From NCBI GenBank assembly GCA_964624075.1, contig CAZUWH010000001.1:1-64000 (forward strand): a stretch of DNA of 64,000 nt, in the 5' to 3' direction. The notes below the pieces were generated by a model that was given only the letters and a program-made list of their open reading frames with translations, made no database searches and was not told the DNA's origin. A program made the position numbers and the translations under genes. Shown here in pieces: positions 49,128 through 59,691 of this stretch. This stretch comes from CAZUWH01 sp964624075. GTDB lineage: Bacteria > Pseudomonadota > Alphaproteobacteria > Rhodospirillales > Rhodospirillaceae. Every line of letters begins with the position of its first letter. The stretch's first letter is position 1.

Positions 49128-51682
49128 ATGGAAACGGCATTATTCAACCTATTACCAGATCGGCCAGGACAGCCACTGAAAGCGAAAGCGTCACGATATA
49201 CGCGATGCAAACGTGCAACGAGGGGGCTTGGTCTGGCGTTCTGCGTCGTCGTGGCTGCCTGTGGTGACCCACAGGAGCAGGGAGCTGTCCATTTCGCTCA
49301 GGCTCTTGCCTTCTTTCAGGAGGGAAACCTGCCCAAGGTCCGTCTGGAACAGTACAATACCCTCGAAATTAACCAAAATAATTCTTAAACAAGATATCTC
49401 CTTGCCAGGACTGAAGAGAATGCTGGCGATAGGCGTGCGGCCTTCGTCAGTTACCTGCGTGCCGTCGACCCCGACCAAGGGACATGTCGCAGCTCAGCTC
49501 AAGGTGATCGAGTGGTTTTGGATCGAGGCTGACCAGTTCGAAGAGGCCACGGGACGTGCCAATGCCCTTCTCGGTACCATTCCCCGTAATCCAGATGCCC
49601 TTGCCCTGCTGGCAACCATCGACCTGCGCCGCGGCGAACAGGAACCGTGCCCTCATGGGAGCGGAGGCCGTTCTTGCCGTCGATCCCGACCGTTTGAACG
49701 CACTGGCCGTGAAGGCAGGCATTCACTTCAAACGGAAGGAATTCATGAATACGCTTATGCGCGTTGCGCGGGGGCTGGCACACAAACCGGACCACGTCCT
49801 CCTGCTGCTGCAACAGGCCAGGATTCACGCCGTCCAACAAGACAGGGAAGCCGCCATAGCCACTTACCGCACCGTCATTGCGCTCGTACCGGATCAGGTG
49901 GCATATCGGGCGGGGGGCTTGCCACACTGCTAGTTGGATTCGGCGAAATCGATGCGGCCAAACAGCTCATCCGCGATGGTTTAGCGCTCCGGGCAAAGGA
50001 TGACAGCCTGAAGTTACAGCCTGAAGTTGCTGCTCATCGATTTTCTTGCCATGCATCGCGATCTGCACCAGGCCATTGCCGAAGCCAGAGGCTGGCTCGA
50101 AGCAGCCCCGGACAGCAGCCTCTACGACGGACACGGACACCACCCTGGCCGCGCTTTACACCCGCCTGGGCGACCACGAGGCGGCACAGGCCTAAATGAA
50201 GCCATTACCCCGTCTTTTGGAAAACACCCCCGCCGCCTTGCAGGCCAGAACGCCTCTGGCTGCGCTCCTGGCCGATCGGGGGAACATGCACGGGCCGGCG
50301 CCAATTGGTCGCCGAAGTCCTTGAACGGGATCCGGTCAGGCCGGACACCTTGCTGGTACGGGCGGGCGGGTCGGCCTGTCCATGCAATCCAGCTAAATCC
50401 GCGAGGCCATCGCCGATCTGGTCGAGACGGTGCATGGCCAACCGGATCACGTGCAGGCGTTGGAAACGTTGGTGGAAGCCTATCGCCGCATCAATGACAT
50501 GAAGATGGCCACCAATACCCTGCAACGTGTCGTGGCCTTGCGGCCTTTCGATATCGGCGTTTATCTGCGCCCCAGGCTGCCCTGTTGCAGGTCAGTGGCG
50601 CCCGGGAGGACGCCTTGTCTCTCCTGGGGGGGAAACCACAGTCGGCGTTACCCTCGCGATCCAGCCGTCTGGCTGGCCGTGGGTCGTCTTGCTCTAGATC
50701 AGGGTGATACGGAAGGTGCGCAACGGGCATTCGACCAGCTTGCTCCCCTGCCCGATGTCGAGCTGGCCCGTGCCTTGCTGGCAGCCCTGATCGCGTTTTC
50801 CACCAGGGAAAGTTTGCCGAGGCGGCTGACGGGCTGGAGCGGCTGCTGGCAACGATTCCCGCTTCTGAACCGACCCTTCTGCCCGTCCTGACCGAAGCAA
50901 GCCTCCGCGCTGGACGGAACGAACAGATCATTGCCCGGCTGTAAACCATGACAGACGGCAAGGTCGAAGGCATTGCCCCGGATGTTCTGCACGCCCTCCT
51001 GGCCCAGGCCTACGAAAGAAGCAGCCAGAGCGATCAAGCGAAACAGGCCCTCCGCCAGGCCATCGCCCTCAAGCCAGACAATATGAACCTGCGCGTGGTC
51101 CTGAGCCGTCTTCTGATGCAAAAGGGCAGGTCGCAAGAGGCACGCAGCCTTGCTAGCTGATGCCCTTGATACCGTCAATGCCCCCACCGCCAGCGAAACC
51201 GTGCATCTGGCGCTGGCCATGACAGACGAAGCGCTGGGCAACCTCAACAGCGCAATCGACCTGTATGAACAGGTCCCTGGCCACCAATCCGGAGTCGATC
51301 GTCGCAGCGAACAATCTCGCGGCACTAATTGCCGACCATCAGGAGGACCGTTCTGACCGCCTGATGCTGGCGTTCAGTCACGTCAAGCGCTTTGCCACGG
51401 CAACCAATCCGCTTCAGCTCGACACGCTGGCCTGGGTTCATTACCGTTTGGGCCAGTTCGGGCAAGCGCCGGCCCTGCCTGCAACGCGCCGGGGCCGCCA
51501 CCCATCCCAACGCCGTGTTGCATTTCCATTACGGGGCGGTGCTGCTTGCACTCGGCGACGTCGTTGAAGGCCGGCAACTCCTCGAACAGATCACGAAGGA
51601 GGAATTTCCGGGACGGGGAGAGGCCAGACAACTGCTCGACGGAAACCCCCCGGCTCCCATCGCACCAGCTTTTACACCATAA
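49128..51682 (+). pseudogene. Broken TPR-repeat lipoprotein
   Basis: A start at 49128 leads to a lipoprotein signal with the lipobox VAAC (GLAFCVVVAACGDPQEQ). Downstream, across all three frames, come numerous TPR-like helices (QFEEATGRANALLGTIPRNP, ARIHAVQQDREAAIATYRTV, LLAQAYERSSQSDQAKQALR, LDTLAWVHYRLGQFG) to a stop at 51682. More than six frame changes are needed for about 850 residues. Large TPR lipoproteins occur beside exosortase/PEP-CTERM and exopolysaccharide loci, so it may belong with the PEP-CTERM remnant at 41.4-42 kb. Confidence 0.82.
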
Positions 51683-51962
51683 ACGGCGGGTCTCATCCCA
51701 TCGCGCGTCGTTCCTGATTTATACTCTTGAATCTTGACCGTGACCTCCTCCAGGCCCCGACGGGCCGCATCCGCAGCCCTTGGCTTGTGCGCGCCATTTG
51801 GTGCGCCGCCGTGGCGGACGCTTGAGGGTGTGTCACGAGTGACACTCATTGGTATTACGCACAGATGGCAAAGATTCAGGAACGCCGCGATCTTCCAGCT
51901 ATGTTCATGTAGCCTGAAGGTTGCTGCCGTTTATTCGGAAAACCATTCCAGCAAAGGAGAGA
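51683..51962. other. Intergenic region with one palindrome
   Basis: No gene. GTGTCAC-GA-GTGACAC lies at 51830-51845. Confidence 0.5.
51830..51845. promoter_or_regulatory. Palindrome GTGTCAC-GA-GTGACAC
   Basis: Perfect 7-bp arms with a 2-base centre. It lies 150 bases from the stop of the TPR remnant and 120 bases from that of the phosphatase remnant. It has the shape of an operator. The related GTCACGCGTGAC palindrome is at 33582-33593. Confidence 0.4.
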
Positions 51963-52493
51963 TCAGAGCCAGCGTCCCAGAATGACAGTCACATTATCCC
52001 GTCCGCTGGCCTGCAACGCTGCCTCGACCAAGGGGCGGTAACAGCACAGATTGAGGTCCGCACTGCCATGAGTTGCCAGGATGCGCGCGATGACCTTATC
52101 CTCGATCATCGAATCTAGACCATCGGAGCACAAGAGCACGATATCTTTCTTCTGAGAGTCCACCTCATGGACGTCTGGCTCGACATGGGCTGACGGCCCC
52201 AGAGCCCACAGGATGATGTTACGTTTCGGGGCAACCCCTTCCCCGCCACCGGTGAGCCATGCTTCGTATAATGTATGATCGCGGGTTAGGAGGGTCAGCC
52301 CCTTGTTGTTGAAGCAGTAACACCGACTGTCACCGACATGAAAGATCCACCCGAGTTGTTCGGTTTCAGCCAGCCATAAGCCGACAACGGTCGTCCCCAT
52401 GCTGGTACATTCCTTGTAACCGTATCCATGGTTTCCGTTGAACAACCGCCGATTGGCTCGTGTGATGGCCTGTCGTAGGGAAAGTCCCATCAC
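51963..52493 (-). pseudogene. Truncated PP2C-family phosphatase
   Basis: The frame holds GTTVVGLWLAE, FHVGDSRCY, TRDHTLYEAW, VLLCSDGLDSMIED and SGRDNVTVIL, which are the middle and C-terminal motifs of bacterial PP2C Ser/Thr phosphatases. The N-terminal NED and DGMGG motifs, which bind metal, are missing. The sequence upstream (52501 on) belongs instead to an ATP-grasp gene. Without the first motif it cannot be catalytic. The frame itself is intact, 176 residues. Confidence 0.8.
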
Positions 52494-52500
52494 TGGCGGC

Positions 52501-53290
52501 TCATCCCGCAGAGTGTCCTTCTAGTGGTAGTCGCCACGACTCAACTGCAGCCAAGGCCGGCACGTGTCCCCCTCGCGCATGGCAGACCAGATAACGAGCT
52601 AGTTGGCGCATGACGGCACGACGGTTGTCCGAATCGATCCACATCATGGATGACCTAGGATTGTGATCTAGATAATATACATCCTGCTTTGTCACTAATA
52701 ATATCTAAGGTACGCATAACGCAGACCAAGATGCTGCCAGGCGGTAACCAAAACAGCCTGTTCGCTGTCTAGTAACTGGATATACTTGAATCCCTTGACA
52801 CAAGCCTGGCTGTCTACCTGGCCATCAGACAGAATCCGCAAGGCAAGGACGACTGTAGAGCCGGGCAGAGACACACGTCTTCCAAACGCTTCAGATCGGC
52901 CTCCCCCACCACGCGGGCCGACCCAACCCCGACCGCCCCGGCTTGACAACGGCCCGTTCGGCCTTAACAAAAAAGGCACGAACCTGCGCCGGGGTATTGG
53001 TGGACAGGGTTAAGGGAGTCGGGAATCCCCACGCCCGCAATTTCTCGTAAAGCTGTCCCTTGCTATTGTGCTCGATCCAGGTCGTCAACGGGTTCACGGC
53101 TACGGTGCCGCGGGCTTCCAGCTCCTCCAGGAAGCACCAGGTGGCAGTATCGAACTCCTGCTCATGCAACTGCTCATGCAACAAGGCGATACGGTATGCG
53201 CCACCCAGGCTGGACAGATCAGCCTGGATCTCCCACGCGGCACCCCGGCCAGGATGCGTTTTGCTTGCGAGAGGTGGTGCTCAGGGACCT
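52501..53290 (-). pseudogene. Broken ATP-grasp enzyme
   Basis: Frames combine as AAWEIQADLSSLGG, FLEELEARGTVAVNPLTTWIEHNSKGQLYEKLRAWGFPTP (the typical SK..L...L...G.P.P start of ATP-grasp domains), RAVVKPGRSGLG, then after frame changes QLLDSEQAVLVTAWQHLGLR and VYYLDHNPRSSMMWI (D-x-NP metal ligand). The final ARYLVCHARGG ends at 52501. Distant relatives are RimK-like ligases of peptide or polymer modification. At least two frame changes and a stop are present. The start is not clear; 53290 is approximate. Confidence 0.72.
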
Positions 53291-53418
53291 GTCTCAAAAG
53301 AAGTGTACCCGCCTTGCTCGTCTTTTGACCCGTCCATCCCGTTGCGATAAGGATGACATGGCGCAGCTGTACGTCTTGATGGGAGGGGGGGAGAGGGTGT
53401 CTAGACCTTGTCAGCCTT

Positions 53419-53840
53419 CTAGGAGAAGGAGCGCAAGGCGTGCAGCAGTTCGAGCGGGACGGGGGGGGGGCCCAGAACTGCCGGTGTGTAAGGCTTGTAC
53501 AGGGTGCGCAGAGAGGCTGCGCTGCCCGTCAGGACCACTTCCGTATCACCCGTCAGAAGCAGCCCCGGAATGTTGCGACCGGAAGCCTGACGCAAACGAG
53601 CCACGGCCTCCATGCCCGAGATGGAACCAGGCAGCCGGATGTGGCTCAAGATAATGTCGGAAGGCAGGGCACAGACCAAACATTCGGCCTCTGCCGGCGG
53701 AACCGGCGGTAATCACCTGACACCTCCAGGCCGTCAAGCATCATCTGCTGGGCCAGACGCTGGATGTCATTATCCTCGATGACCACGACCACGGTCCTTG
53801 TCAGCCCATCCCGCTTCTTCCGGCATCGATTCGTTCCCAT
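53419..53840 (-). pseudogene. Remnant of a receiver domain
   Basis: TVVVVIEDNDIQRLAQQMML (acidic pocket) and, after a frameshift, DIILSHIRLPGSISGMEAVARLR, IPGLLLTGDTEVVL and LYKPYTP form a response-regulator receiver. The phospho-acceptor Asp is expected at the S of LSHIRLPG, so it is lost (L-x-D-Y/I-R-L-P in relatives). It was probably the C-terminal domain of a hybrid histidine kinase whose rest is missing. Confidence 0.75.
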
Positions 53841-53916
53841 CTCCGTCCGTTCAGGATGCCTTCCGCGCAAACGAAGAGAAGCGGGGCATCCGGTTTCTTC
53901 CGTCATTTCCATCATT

Positions 53917-55074
53917 TCACAGGCTTTCATAGAAACCACGGCGGCCAATTTGTACGTCGCGATGAATATCAACCGAAAGAAGAAGGCCAAAGCTGAATAT
54001 GATGGTCAGCATGGCCGTGCCACCATAAGAAACCAGCGGTAGTGGTACTCCTACGACAGGAATCAATCCCATCACCATGGCTGTGTTGATGAACACGTAC
54101 AGGAAAAAAGTGGTGGTTACGCCCAGGCCCAGCAAGCGGCCAAACTGGTTGCGGCTGCGCAGGGCAATGGCATAACCGAAAACCATCACCACGGCATACA
54201 GGAGTAGCAACCCCCCTCCCCCTATCAGACCATGTTCTTCCGCCCACATGGTGAAAATGAAATCGGTTTGCTTTTCAGGCAGAAAGTTCAGATGGCTTTG
54301 TGTCCCTTTGCCGAACCCCTTGCCGAACAGTCCTCCCGATCCCAGGGCAATCTTTGACTGCAAAATGTGATAGCCAGCGCCCAGTGGGTCGGCCCCCGGA
54401 TCAAGAAAGGTCAGAATGCGCCGGCGCTGGTAATCATGCAGAAACTGCCATGCCACCGGTACCGCCACCACCCCGGCCACCAGCGCCGCGGCAAACTTCC
54501 ACAACCGCACGCCAGCCAGAAAGAACAGGACACCGCTCGACATCAGCAGCATTATCGCCGTGCCCAGATCGGGCTGCTTCAGCACCAGCCCCACCGGCAG
54601 CAGAACCATTCCCAGCGGGAAGAGCAGGTAAGTCGGCCTTGCCACCTCCTCCAGCGTACTGCCGTGAAAATAACGGGCAAGAGTCAGCACAAGCGCTACC
54701 TTCATGATTTCAGACGGCTGGAGCTGGATGAGGCCGAGATCAATCCAGCGCTGCGCGCCCATGCTGACGGCTCCATGCATCTCGACGACAACCAATAGGA
54801 CAAGCCCTGTAGCGTAGAAAAGGTAGGCATAGCGCATCCACAGGCGGATATCGACCATAGCTACCCCCAGCATGAGTCCCATGCTGACCAGGAAGCGTAC
54901 AACCTGGCGACCCGCCCACGGTTCCAGGCTGCCGTCGGCGGCGGAGATCAAGGTGATGAATCCGATGCCCCCCAGTCCGCCGAGTAGGGTCACCAGCGAC
55001 CACCGCACATGCCACACTTTCTCACGCAAAGACAGGCGGCTGCGGTTCAAGGTAAAGGAGGCGGGTATATGCAT
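53917..55074 (-). CDS. rodA: Rod-shape SEDS peptidoglycan polymerase RodA
   Basis: A glycosyltransferase of the elongasome. The 385-residue polytopic protein has about ten membrane segments, the catalytic-loop WIDLGLIQLQPSEIMKVALVLTLARY, and the SEDS C-terminal signature GLIPVVGVPLPLVSYGGTAM. It follows mrdA by about 31 bases, giving the full mreBCD-mrdA-rodA order. The intact frame and conserved motifs show an active rod system. Confidence 0.96.
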   Translation of the reverse strand: MHIPASFTLNRSRLSLREKVWHVRWSLVTLLGGLGGIGFITLISAADGSLEPWAGRQVVRFLVSMGLMLGVAMVDIRLWMRYAYLFYATGLVLLVVVEMHGAVSMGAQRWIDLGLIQLQPSEIMKVALVLTLARYFHGSTLEEVARPTYLLFPLGMVLLPVGLVLKQPDLGTAIMLLMSSGVLFFLAGVRLWKFAAALVAGVVAVPVAWQFLHDYQRRRILTFLDPGADPLGAGYHILQSKIALGSGGLFGKGFGKGTQSHLNFLPEKQTDFIFTMWAEEHGLIGGGGLLLLYAVVMVFGYAIALRSRNQFGRLLGLGVTTTFFLYVFINTAMVMGLIPVVGVPLPLVSYGGTAMLTIIFSFGLLLSVDIHRDVQIGRRGFYESL

Positions 55075-55105
55075 GGGAACCGGCCTTTCTTACCGTCCAG
55101 ATCGT

Positions 55106-56968
55106 CTAGCGGGCTACGAAAGCGGCAAGATCAACCGTACCGGTCTGCACCGGATCTAGCCTCAGCACCTCGCGCATAATGTCACGGGCAATGGGGGCTG
55201 CCGCCTTCGATCCCGAACCGCCGTGCTCCACAACGACGGCAATGGCATAGCGTGGATTGTCCTCCGGCGCATAGGCCACGAACAGGGCATGATCGCGTTG
55301 CTCCCATGGCAGGTCTTCGTTCTTCTTGATCCCGCTTGCCCGTTCGCTTAAGGTGATCCGCCGCACCTGCGAGGTTCCGGTCTTGCCGCTCATAGTGAGC
55401 CCTGGCAAGTCAAGTCGCGAGGTGTTGTAGGCGGTACCGCCCGGGACATTCGAAACCGCATACATGCCCCGACGGATGACGGCAACGTTCCTGGGATCAA
55501 TCCCAAGCGGTTCGAACTGCTCTGGCAACGGCACCCCGCTTGGCACCGGCTCAAGACTGAGACGCGGCAACACTCGGACCTGGCCATTGGCAATCCGGGC
55601 CGCCATTGTGCACAACTGCAACGGCGTGGACAACATGAATCCCTGGCCGATGCCGGCCACCAACGTTTCGCCCGGATGCCATTGCTCCTTCAAGGCCCTC
55701 ATCTTCCATTTGCGGTCAGGCACAAGGCCGTTGTGCTCCCCCGGCAGATCAAGACCAAGTCTGGTTCCCAGACCGAAGCGCCGGGCCATGTCAGCAATGC
55801 GGTCGATGCCCACCCGCCGGGCCACTTCGTAGAAATAGACGTCACACGAGTTTTTCAGACCCAGCACCATGTCCATGCTGCCGTGTCCACCTTTTTTCCA
55901 GCAATGAAAGCGGGTATTGCCAAGTGACAAATGACCGGGACAGAAAACCCGGACATCGGGCGTGATGACACCGGCGTCGAGAGCCGCAAGGGCGACGATC
56001 ATCTTGAACGTGGAACCCGGTGCATATTGACCGGCGATGGCCTTGTTGGTCAAGGGCACACGGGGATGGGAAACCAGTTCCTTCCATTCGGCCGTGTTCA
56101 GGCCCCGACTGAAACGGTTGGGGTCAAAGCTGGGCGCAGAGGCGAGCACGAGTACCTCACCGGTGAGGGCATCCATAACGACGACGGCCGCGCTTTCCGC
56201 GCCCAGACGTTCGGCGGCAAACCTCTGCAACCGGATATCGATGGTCAGGTGCACATCATTCCCAGGCTCTCCCTCGCGCCGGTCTACTTCCTTGATGGCG
56301 CGACCAACGGCGTTGACCTCAACCGTATAGGTTCCACCCCGGCCACGCAGAACGCGATCGTGAGTCCGCTCGGTACCGGCCTTGCCGATGCGAAAGCCGG
56401 GCAGTTCCAACAGACGGTCTCCGGTCTGATCCTCCTCTGCCACTGCCGCCACGTAGCCCAGCACATGAGCTCCCAGTTCACGCAGAGGATAGAACCGGGT
56501 TAGACCCTGTTCGATCACCACACCCGCCAAATCGGGAAAATTGACTTGGATGCGGGCCATTTCCTCCCAGCTCAGGTTCTCGCGTACCGTGACCGGTACA
56601 AAACTGCGCCGGCGTTCCACATCGCGGCGGACGCGCTGGCGGTCATAGTCGGTGAGCGGAATCAGGCGTGCCAGAGCATCCAGCGTTCTGTCCAGATTTT
56701 TGGCCTGTTCCGAGATCACCTGGACGACGAAGTTCGGAACGTTGACCGCAAGCGGCACATCGAAACGGTCCAGAATGCGACCACGGGGGGGGGCCAAGAG
56801 GCGGGTGTTGAAACGGTTCTCATCCGACAACAGTTTATAGCGGTCACCCTCGATGACCTGGAGATAATACAGGCGCGCGATCAAGGCCCCGAACAGCCCC
56901 GCCTGCCCCAGGCCCAGCGCGATCACGCGCCGGCTCAATGTCTTGGCGCGGTCGGGATCGCTGTGCAT
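55106..56968 (-). CDS. mrdA: Penicillin-binding protein 2 (transpeptidase)
   Basis: Cross-links peptidoglycan in the elongasome with RodA. The ATG at 56968 overlaps the mreD stop (TGATG). One N-terminal membrane anchor (VIALGLGQAGLFGALIARLYYL) is followed by a PBP dimerisation domain (PPRGRILDR) and the transpeptidase: PGSTFKM (SxxK), KNSCDVYFYE (SxD) and SGKTGTSQV (KTG). Length 620. Intact. Confidence 0.96.
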   Translation of the reverse strand: MHSDPDRAKTLSRRVIALGLGQAGLFGALIARLYYLQVIEGDRYKLLSDENRFNTRLLAPPRGRILDRFDVPLAVNVPNFVVQVISEQAKNLDRTLDALARLIPLTDYDRQRVRRDVERRRSFVPVTVRENLSWEEMARIQVNFPDLAGVVIEQGLTRFYPLRELGAHVLGYVAAVAEEDQTGDRLLELPGFRIGKAGTERTHDRVLRGRGGTYTVEVNAVGRAIKEVDRREGEPGNDVHLTIDIRLQRFAAERLGAESAAVVVMDALTGEVLVLASAPSFDPNRFSRGLNTAEWKELVSHPRVPLTNKAIAGQYAPGSTFKMIVALAALDAGVITPDVRVFCPGHLSLGNTRFHCWKKGGHGSMDMVLGLKNSCDVYFYEVARRVGIDRIADMARRFGLGTRLGLDLPGEHNGLVPDRKWKMRALKEQWHPGETLVAGIGQGFMLSTPLQLCTMAARIANGQVRVLPRLSLEPVPSGVPLPEQFEPLGIDPRNVAVIRRGMYAVSNVPGGTAYNTSRLDLPGLTMSGKTGTSQVRRITLSERASGIKKNEDLPWEQRDHALFVAYAPEDNPRYAIAVVVEHGGSGSKAAAPIARDIMREVLRLDPVQTGTVDLAAFVAR

Positions 56969-57483
56969 CACCCCTCTCCGGCAAGGGTCACTTCCAGACT
57001 GGCAAACAGACGTCTCCACGCGGGGTAGATCAGAACGGTAATGGCATAGTTGAACAGGACAGTCCCGACATGAACGGCATTGCCGGCAATCAGGGCAAAC
57101 AGGACCCATTTGAGCAGGGCAGCAGCCAGGGCAATCAGTGCAAAGGCCCACCACCACACCAGGAAGGATTTGCCCAGAAAAAACCTCTGCTGGGATACGA
57201 TGGCCGCCTGAACGCACAACAACACCAGGGCATTGAACCCAAGGGGGGCACCGGTCAGAACATCTTCAAACACACCAATCCCGAATGCGACGCCTGCGCG
57301 AATCAGATCAGGACGGACAACAGACCAGTATCCCACGCCGATGACGGTCAGCATGGGAGCCACTTCGGCATAATAGGGCAGCCGTGTTGGCACCACCGAT
57401 AACAGCACAAGCCCCAGAATCAAACACATCGGGATCAGATTGCGGGCCATTTGATCCAGACGTTGCCACAGGCCTGCCTTCAC
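56968..57483 (-). CDS. mreD: Rod-shape determining membrane protein MreD
   Basis: A small polytopic protein (171 residues) with about five membrane segments (LIPMCLILGLVLLSVVP, WWWAFALIALAAALLKWVLF). It overlaps mreC by 4 bases (57480-57483) and mrdA by one. Sequence conservation in MreD is low; the placement settles the identity. Confidence 0.9.
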   Translation of the reverse strand: MKAGLWQRLDQMARNLIPMCLILGLVLLSVVPTRLPYYAEVAPMLTVIGVGYWSVVRPDLIRAGVAFGIGVFEDVLTGAPLGFNALVLLCVQAAIVSQQRFFLGKSFLVWWWAFALIALAAALLKWVLFALIAGNAVHVGTVLFNYAITVLIYPAWRRLFASLEVTLAGEG

Positions 57484-58346
57484 TGGACCACTCCCGTTTC
57501 GGATGAATCCTGCAAAACACCCTTGAGCCCGTAATCCACCAGACGGACGTATTCCAGAGTGGCAGGCTGAACGAACGGCTGTACTTCAATGAAGGAGTCC
57601 TCCGTGCGCACCACCGTGCCGACCGGCAGATCGGGCGGAAAGGCGTGTGCCTCTTCAGCGGTGACGACGGGATTGCCCACCGTGACAGGACCATCCCCCA
57701 TGACATAGATCAGTTGTAGCCTCCCCCTGTTCGATACCAGCAGGGCCCGGTCGCGGGATGGCATGACAACAACCGGAATCCGCGAATTGATATCGGTCAA
57801 AAGCAGAATACTTGCAGAACGATTACCAACTCGGTCCACTCGTCCGGCCAGTCCCTCACCGGTCATCACGGCCTGACCCTTGCGCACCCCATCGCGATTG
57901 CCGGCATTGAGCAGGGCGGAGCGGACAAACGGCCCTTCGGTAATGGCAATGACACGGGCGGAGATGAAGGAAATGGAAGGACCGGGAACCATTTTCAGCA
58001 GACCACGCAAAGCCTGATTCTCAACATTAAGCTGCTGCGCAACTCCCTCACATTGCAAGATACTGGCATTCTCTTCCCTTAAACGAACATTCTCTGCCCT
58101 CATTGCCACCAGATCATGCACATTCTCGACCAGGGCAGCGATATTTGCGGCAGGTCTAGACAACAAATCAAGGAACGGCGCTAGAATATCACCAACCATA
58201 GCACGCAATCGATCGACTAGGAGGGTGTCAGCCTTGCCAAGCAACATCAACCCAAACGCGACCATGACCAGAGTCAGGAACGCAAAGCGATGTAGCAGCA
58301 AACGGAAAGCCCCGATCCGGGACATTTGACCCGCAGGCAGCTTCAC
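57480..58346 (-). CDS. mreC: Rod-shape determining protein MreC
   Basis: A periplasmic scaffold of the elongasome. The start is GTG at 58346, after GGAGAG. One anchor (FAFLTLVMVAFGLMLLG) is followed by a coiled coil (VENVHDLVAMRAENVRLREE) and the beta-rich MreC domain (SARVIAITEGPF, RDGVRKGQAVMTGEGLAGRV, VLLLTD-like SILLLTDINSRIPVV). Length 288. mreB lies 155 bases upstream in the same direction. Confidence 0.93.
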   Translation of the reverse strand: MKLPAGQMSRIGAFRLLLHRFAFLTLVMVAFGLMLLGKADTLLVDRLRAMVGDILAPFLDLLSRPAANIAALVENVHDLVAMRAENVRLREENASILQCEGVAQQLNVENQALRGLLKMVPGPSISFISARVIAITEGPFVRSALLNAGNRDGVRKGQAVMTGEGLAGRVDRVGNRSASILLLTDINSRIPVVVMPSRDRALLVSNRGRLQLIYVMGDGPVTVGNPVVTAEEAHAFPPDLPVGTVVRTEDSFIEVQPFVQPATLEYVRLVDYGLKGVLQDSSETGVVQ

Positions 58347-58501
58347 CTTGGCTCTCCTCTAACCTAACCCATTCCGTGAGCAGTCCTGAAGCACTGCCCA
58401 AAGCAATTTCCGATCGGGTTGACCATGCAGCCCCGTGCAGAACGTGAGATCTGACTGCGTTCAAGAGGGCTGGCAGCCACTTCCGCTTCTGGAGAGTGCG
58501 T

Positions 58502-59542
58502 CTAGTACATGCTGCTCAGAACGTTTCTCAGGCGTTTCATTTCTTCCAGGGCCCGACCGGTGCCCAGCGCAACACACGACAAGGGATCGTCGGCAATCGA
58601 CACCGGCAAGCCGGTGGCATGACGAAGCACGTAGTCGAGATTCGACAAAAGTGCTCCCCCGCCGGTCAGGACGATGCCCTTGTCGACGATATCGGCGGCA
58701 AGTTCGGGTGCGGTGTGTTCCAGGGCGACCTTCACCGCCTCGATGATGGCACTGACCGGCTCTGCCAGGCTTTCGGCAATCTGTTGTTCGGTGATGACGA
58801 GCTCTTTCGGAACGCCGTTCATCAGGTCACGACCCTTGATTTCCATGATTCGTCCGTTGCCGTCTTCAGGCGGACAGGCAGAACCGATTTCCTTCTTGAT
58901 GCGTTCAGATGACCCTTCACCGACCAGAAGATTGTGATTGCGGCGAATGTAGGCAATGATGGCCTCGTCCATTTTGTCACCGCCAACTCGCACGGAGCGT
59001 GAGTACACGATACCACCCAGGGACAGGACGGCGACCTCGGTCGTGCCGCCGCCGATGTCTACGACCATGGAACCGGTCGGCTCGGTGACGGGCAGGCCGG
59101 CGCCGATAGCAGCCGCCATGGGTTCCTCGATCAGATAGACCCGCCGGGCCCCGGCGGCTTCGGCTGACTCCTGAATGGCGCGACGCTCCACGGCCGTCGA
59201 ACCTGACGGAACGCAAACAATCACGAGCGGACTGGCGAAACTGCGGCGGTTGTGGACTTTGCGGATGAAATGCTTGATCATTTCCTCCGCTACCTCGAAA
59301 TCGGCGATCACCCCATCCCGCAACGGACGGATGGCCTGGATGTTGCCGGGCGTGCGTCCCAGCATCTGCTTGGCTTCCTCGCCAACGGCCAGGACTTGTT
59401 TCTTGCCCTTGATCTCGGCGATGGCCACCACCGAGGGCTCATTCAAAACTATGCCCCGGCCTTTGACGTAGACCAGCGTGTTGGCCGTGCCGAGGTCGAT
59501 GGCCATGTCGGCCGACAACCAACCCGTCAATCGCGAAAACAT
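58502..59542 (-). CDS. mreB: Rod-shape determining actin homologue MreB
   Basis: The bacterial actin that guides the wall synthesis complex. The ATG at 59542 follows GAGGGGCT. Phosphate-1 motif is MAIDLGTANTLVYVKG, connecting motifs VCVPSGSTAVERRA and MVVDIGGGTTEVAVLSLGG, and adenosine motif GIVLTGGGALLSNLDY. Length 346. An intact mreB means that the cell is rod-shaped or at least elongating. Confidence 0.97.
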   Translation of the reverse strand: MFSRLTGWLSADMAIDLGTANTLVYVKGRGIVLNEPSVVAIAEIKGKKQVLAVGEEAKQMLGRTPGNIQAIRPLRDGVIADFEVAEEMIKHFIRKVHNRRSFASPLVIVCVPSGSTAVERRAIQESAEAAGARRVYLIEEPMAAAIGAGLPVTEPTGSMVVDIGGGTTEVAVLSLGGIVYSRSVRVGGDKMDEAIIAYIRRNHNLLVGEGSSERIKKEIGSACPPEDGNGRIMEIKGRDLMNGVPKELVITEQQIAESLAEPVSAIIEAVKVALEHTAPELAADIVDKGIVLTGGGALLSNLDYVLRHATGLPVSIADDPLSCVALGTGRALEEMKRLRNVLSSMY

Positions 59543-59611
59543 AGCCCCTCGCTTGCAAGTCTGCCCGACGTTCTTTGTGCACACACACCTAACAGGGCCC
59601 AAACACACACA

Positions 59612-59640
59612 GCAAGGCCGGAAAATTCTCCCGGCCTTGC
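59612..59640 (-). terminator. Intrinsic terminator of leuA
   Basis: On the minus strand GCAAGGCCGG pairs with CCGGCCTTGC over a 9-base loop, 51 bases past the leuA stop, followed by TGTGTGTGTTT. The other flank is CTTTTC on the plus strand, but nothing upstream is transcribed that way, so it serves leuA. Confidence 0.8.
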
Positions 59641-59691
59641 CTTTTCGAAGATTGTTTCGCCGACGGCGCGACGGTTCAGGCAGACCTGAGG

